Position numbers and translations under genes: made by a program. A stretch of DNA of 31,005 nt from a virus. Positions within the stretch are counted from its first letter, which is position 1. Every line of letters begins with the position of its first letter. The notes below the pieces were generated by a model that did no database searches, was not told where the DNA came from, and was given only the letters and a program-made list of their open reading frames with translations. The stretch is from the IMG/VR virus record IMGVR_UViG_3300029787_000217, positions 1-31,005 of that record. One strand, written 5' to 3'. Below, piece after piece: positions 30,749 to 31,005 of this stretch.

Positions 30749-31005
30749 ATGGAAGATACAAACAACTTAGACCAAGCTGCTACAGAAGAAGCTTTGGATT
30801 CTAATGACAATATAAAGCAACTCAGAGATGAGTTTAAAAAACTTAAAGCTGAGAATAAAGCATTCAAGGCTCAAGCTATGGATAGTGCTTTACAGTCATT
30901 AGGACTTGAATCTGAAAAAGGTATTGGTAAAGCTGTAACTAAATTGTATGACGGAGAGATGGATGTAACATCTATCAAAGACTTTGTACAAAATGAGTTT
31001 GGTGA
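30749..31005 (+). CDS. Capsid scaffolding protein, 3' end outside window
   Basis: ATG 30749 is chosen because GGAG lies six bases upstream; an in-frame ATG at 30737 is less well placed. The visible 85 residues are acidic (MEDTNNLDQAATEEALDSND), then a charged coiled coil (QLRDEFKKLKAENKAFKAQA), then ALQSLGLESEKGIGKAVTKL and YDGEMDVTSIKDFVQNEFG. This order, acidic start, coiled coil and an L-G-L-x-x-x-x-G-I...Y-D-G-x-x-x-x-x-x-I segment, is that of scaffolding proteins of many actinobacterial phages. The major capsid gene is expected next, beyond the window. Confidence 0.65.
   Translation, partial: MEDTNNLDQAATEEALDSNDNIKQLRDEFKKLKAENKAFKAQAMDSALQSLGLESEKGIGKAVTKLYDGEMDVTSIKDFVQNEFG

Overview
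This window is part of the genome of a tailed double-stranded DNA phage. It is strongly A+T rich, genes overlap or abut, and it carries a large terminase subunit, a portal, a giant virion protein, a small lytic transglycosylase, a capsid-scaffold-like protein and a lysis cassette. No integrase, lysogeny repressor, DNA polymerase, primase, helicase, RNA polymerase or tRNA gene was recognised. The small A+T-rich genome style, the Thr/Pro linkers in the first protein, two leaderless promoter candidates and the actinophage-like scaffold suggest an uncultured, probably aquatic phage of an A+T-rich bacterium. A marine actinobacterium is possible, but the host cannot be fixed from this sequence. The giant and transglycosylase genes, and the absence of recognised tail genes so far, fit a short-tailed (podovirus-like) virion; this too is inference.

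Layout. (1) 1-3137, plus strand: the end of a very acidic Thr/Pro-linker protein, a two-helix membrane protein, Cys-rich micro-ORFs, a DUF5675-type lysis-region protein and an r1t-type holin, closed by a hairpin at 3149-3181. (2) 3196-5465, minus strand: a ssDNA-binding/annealing-like protein, a 49-aa protein, a metallophosphatase and a small HTH-like protein, read from a consensus promoter that appears leaderless. (3) 5615-12280, minus strand: a VWA protein and a MoxR/CobS-like AAA+ ATPase, followed upstream by small genes, several with Cys-x2-Cys pairs. This block is interrupted by about 500 bp of dense inverted repeats (10531-11036) and a 350-bp spacer. (4) 12281-13169: a large noncoding region with a palindrome, a predicted three-way-junction small RNA with its own promoter and terminator, and four copies of an 8-mer. 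(5) 13170-15243: a PD-(D/E)XK nuclease, a minus-strand zinc-finger-like gene and a train of very small, mostly Lys-rich genes. (6) 15237-31005, plus strand: terminase (with N-terminal zinc-finger and HTH), portal, two small proteins, a 2229-aa protein carrying a split cpYpsA/SLOG domain, a protein with a peptidoglycan-binding-like segment, the transglycosylase, two unknown virion candidates, then a promoter with a structured leader and the start of the scaffold gene.

How it fits together. The minus strand holds DNA metabolism and accessory genes. The plus strand holds packaging and virion genes that run off the right edge toward the capsid, and presumably rejoin the lysis genes at the left edge in the complete genome. 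The most notable items are the SLOG domain inside the giant virion protein, the MoxR-VWA gene pair, the predicted small RNA at 12766-12918 and the hairpin-dense region at 10549-11025.
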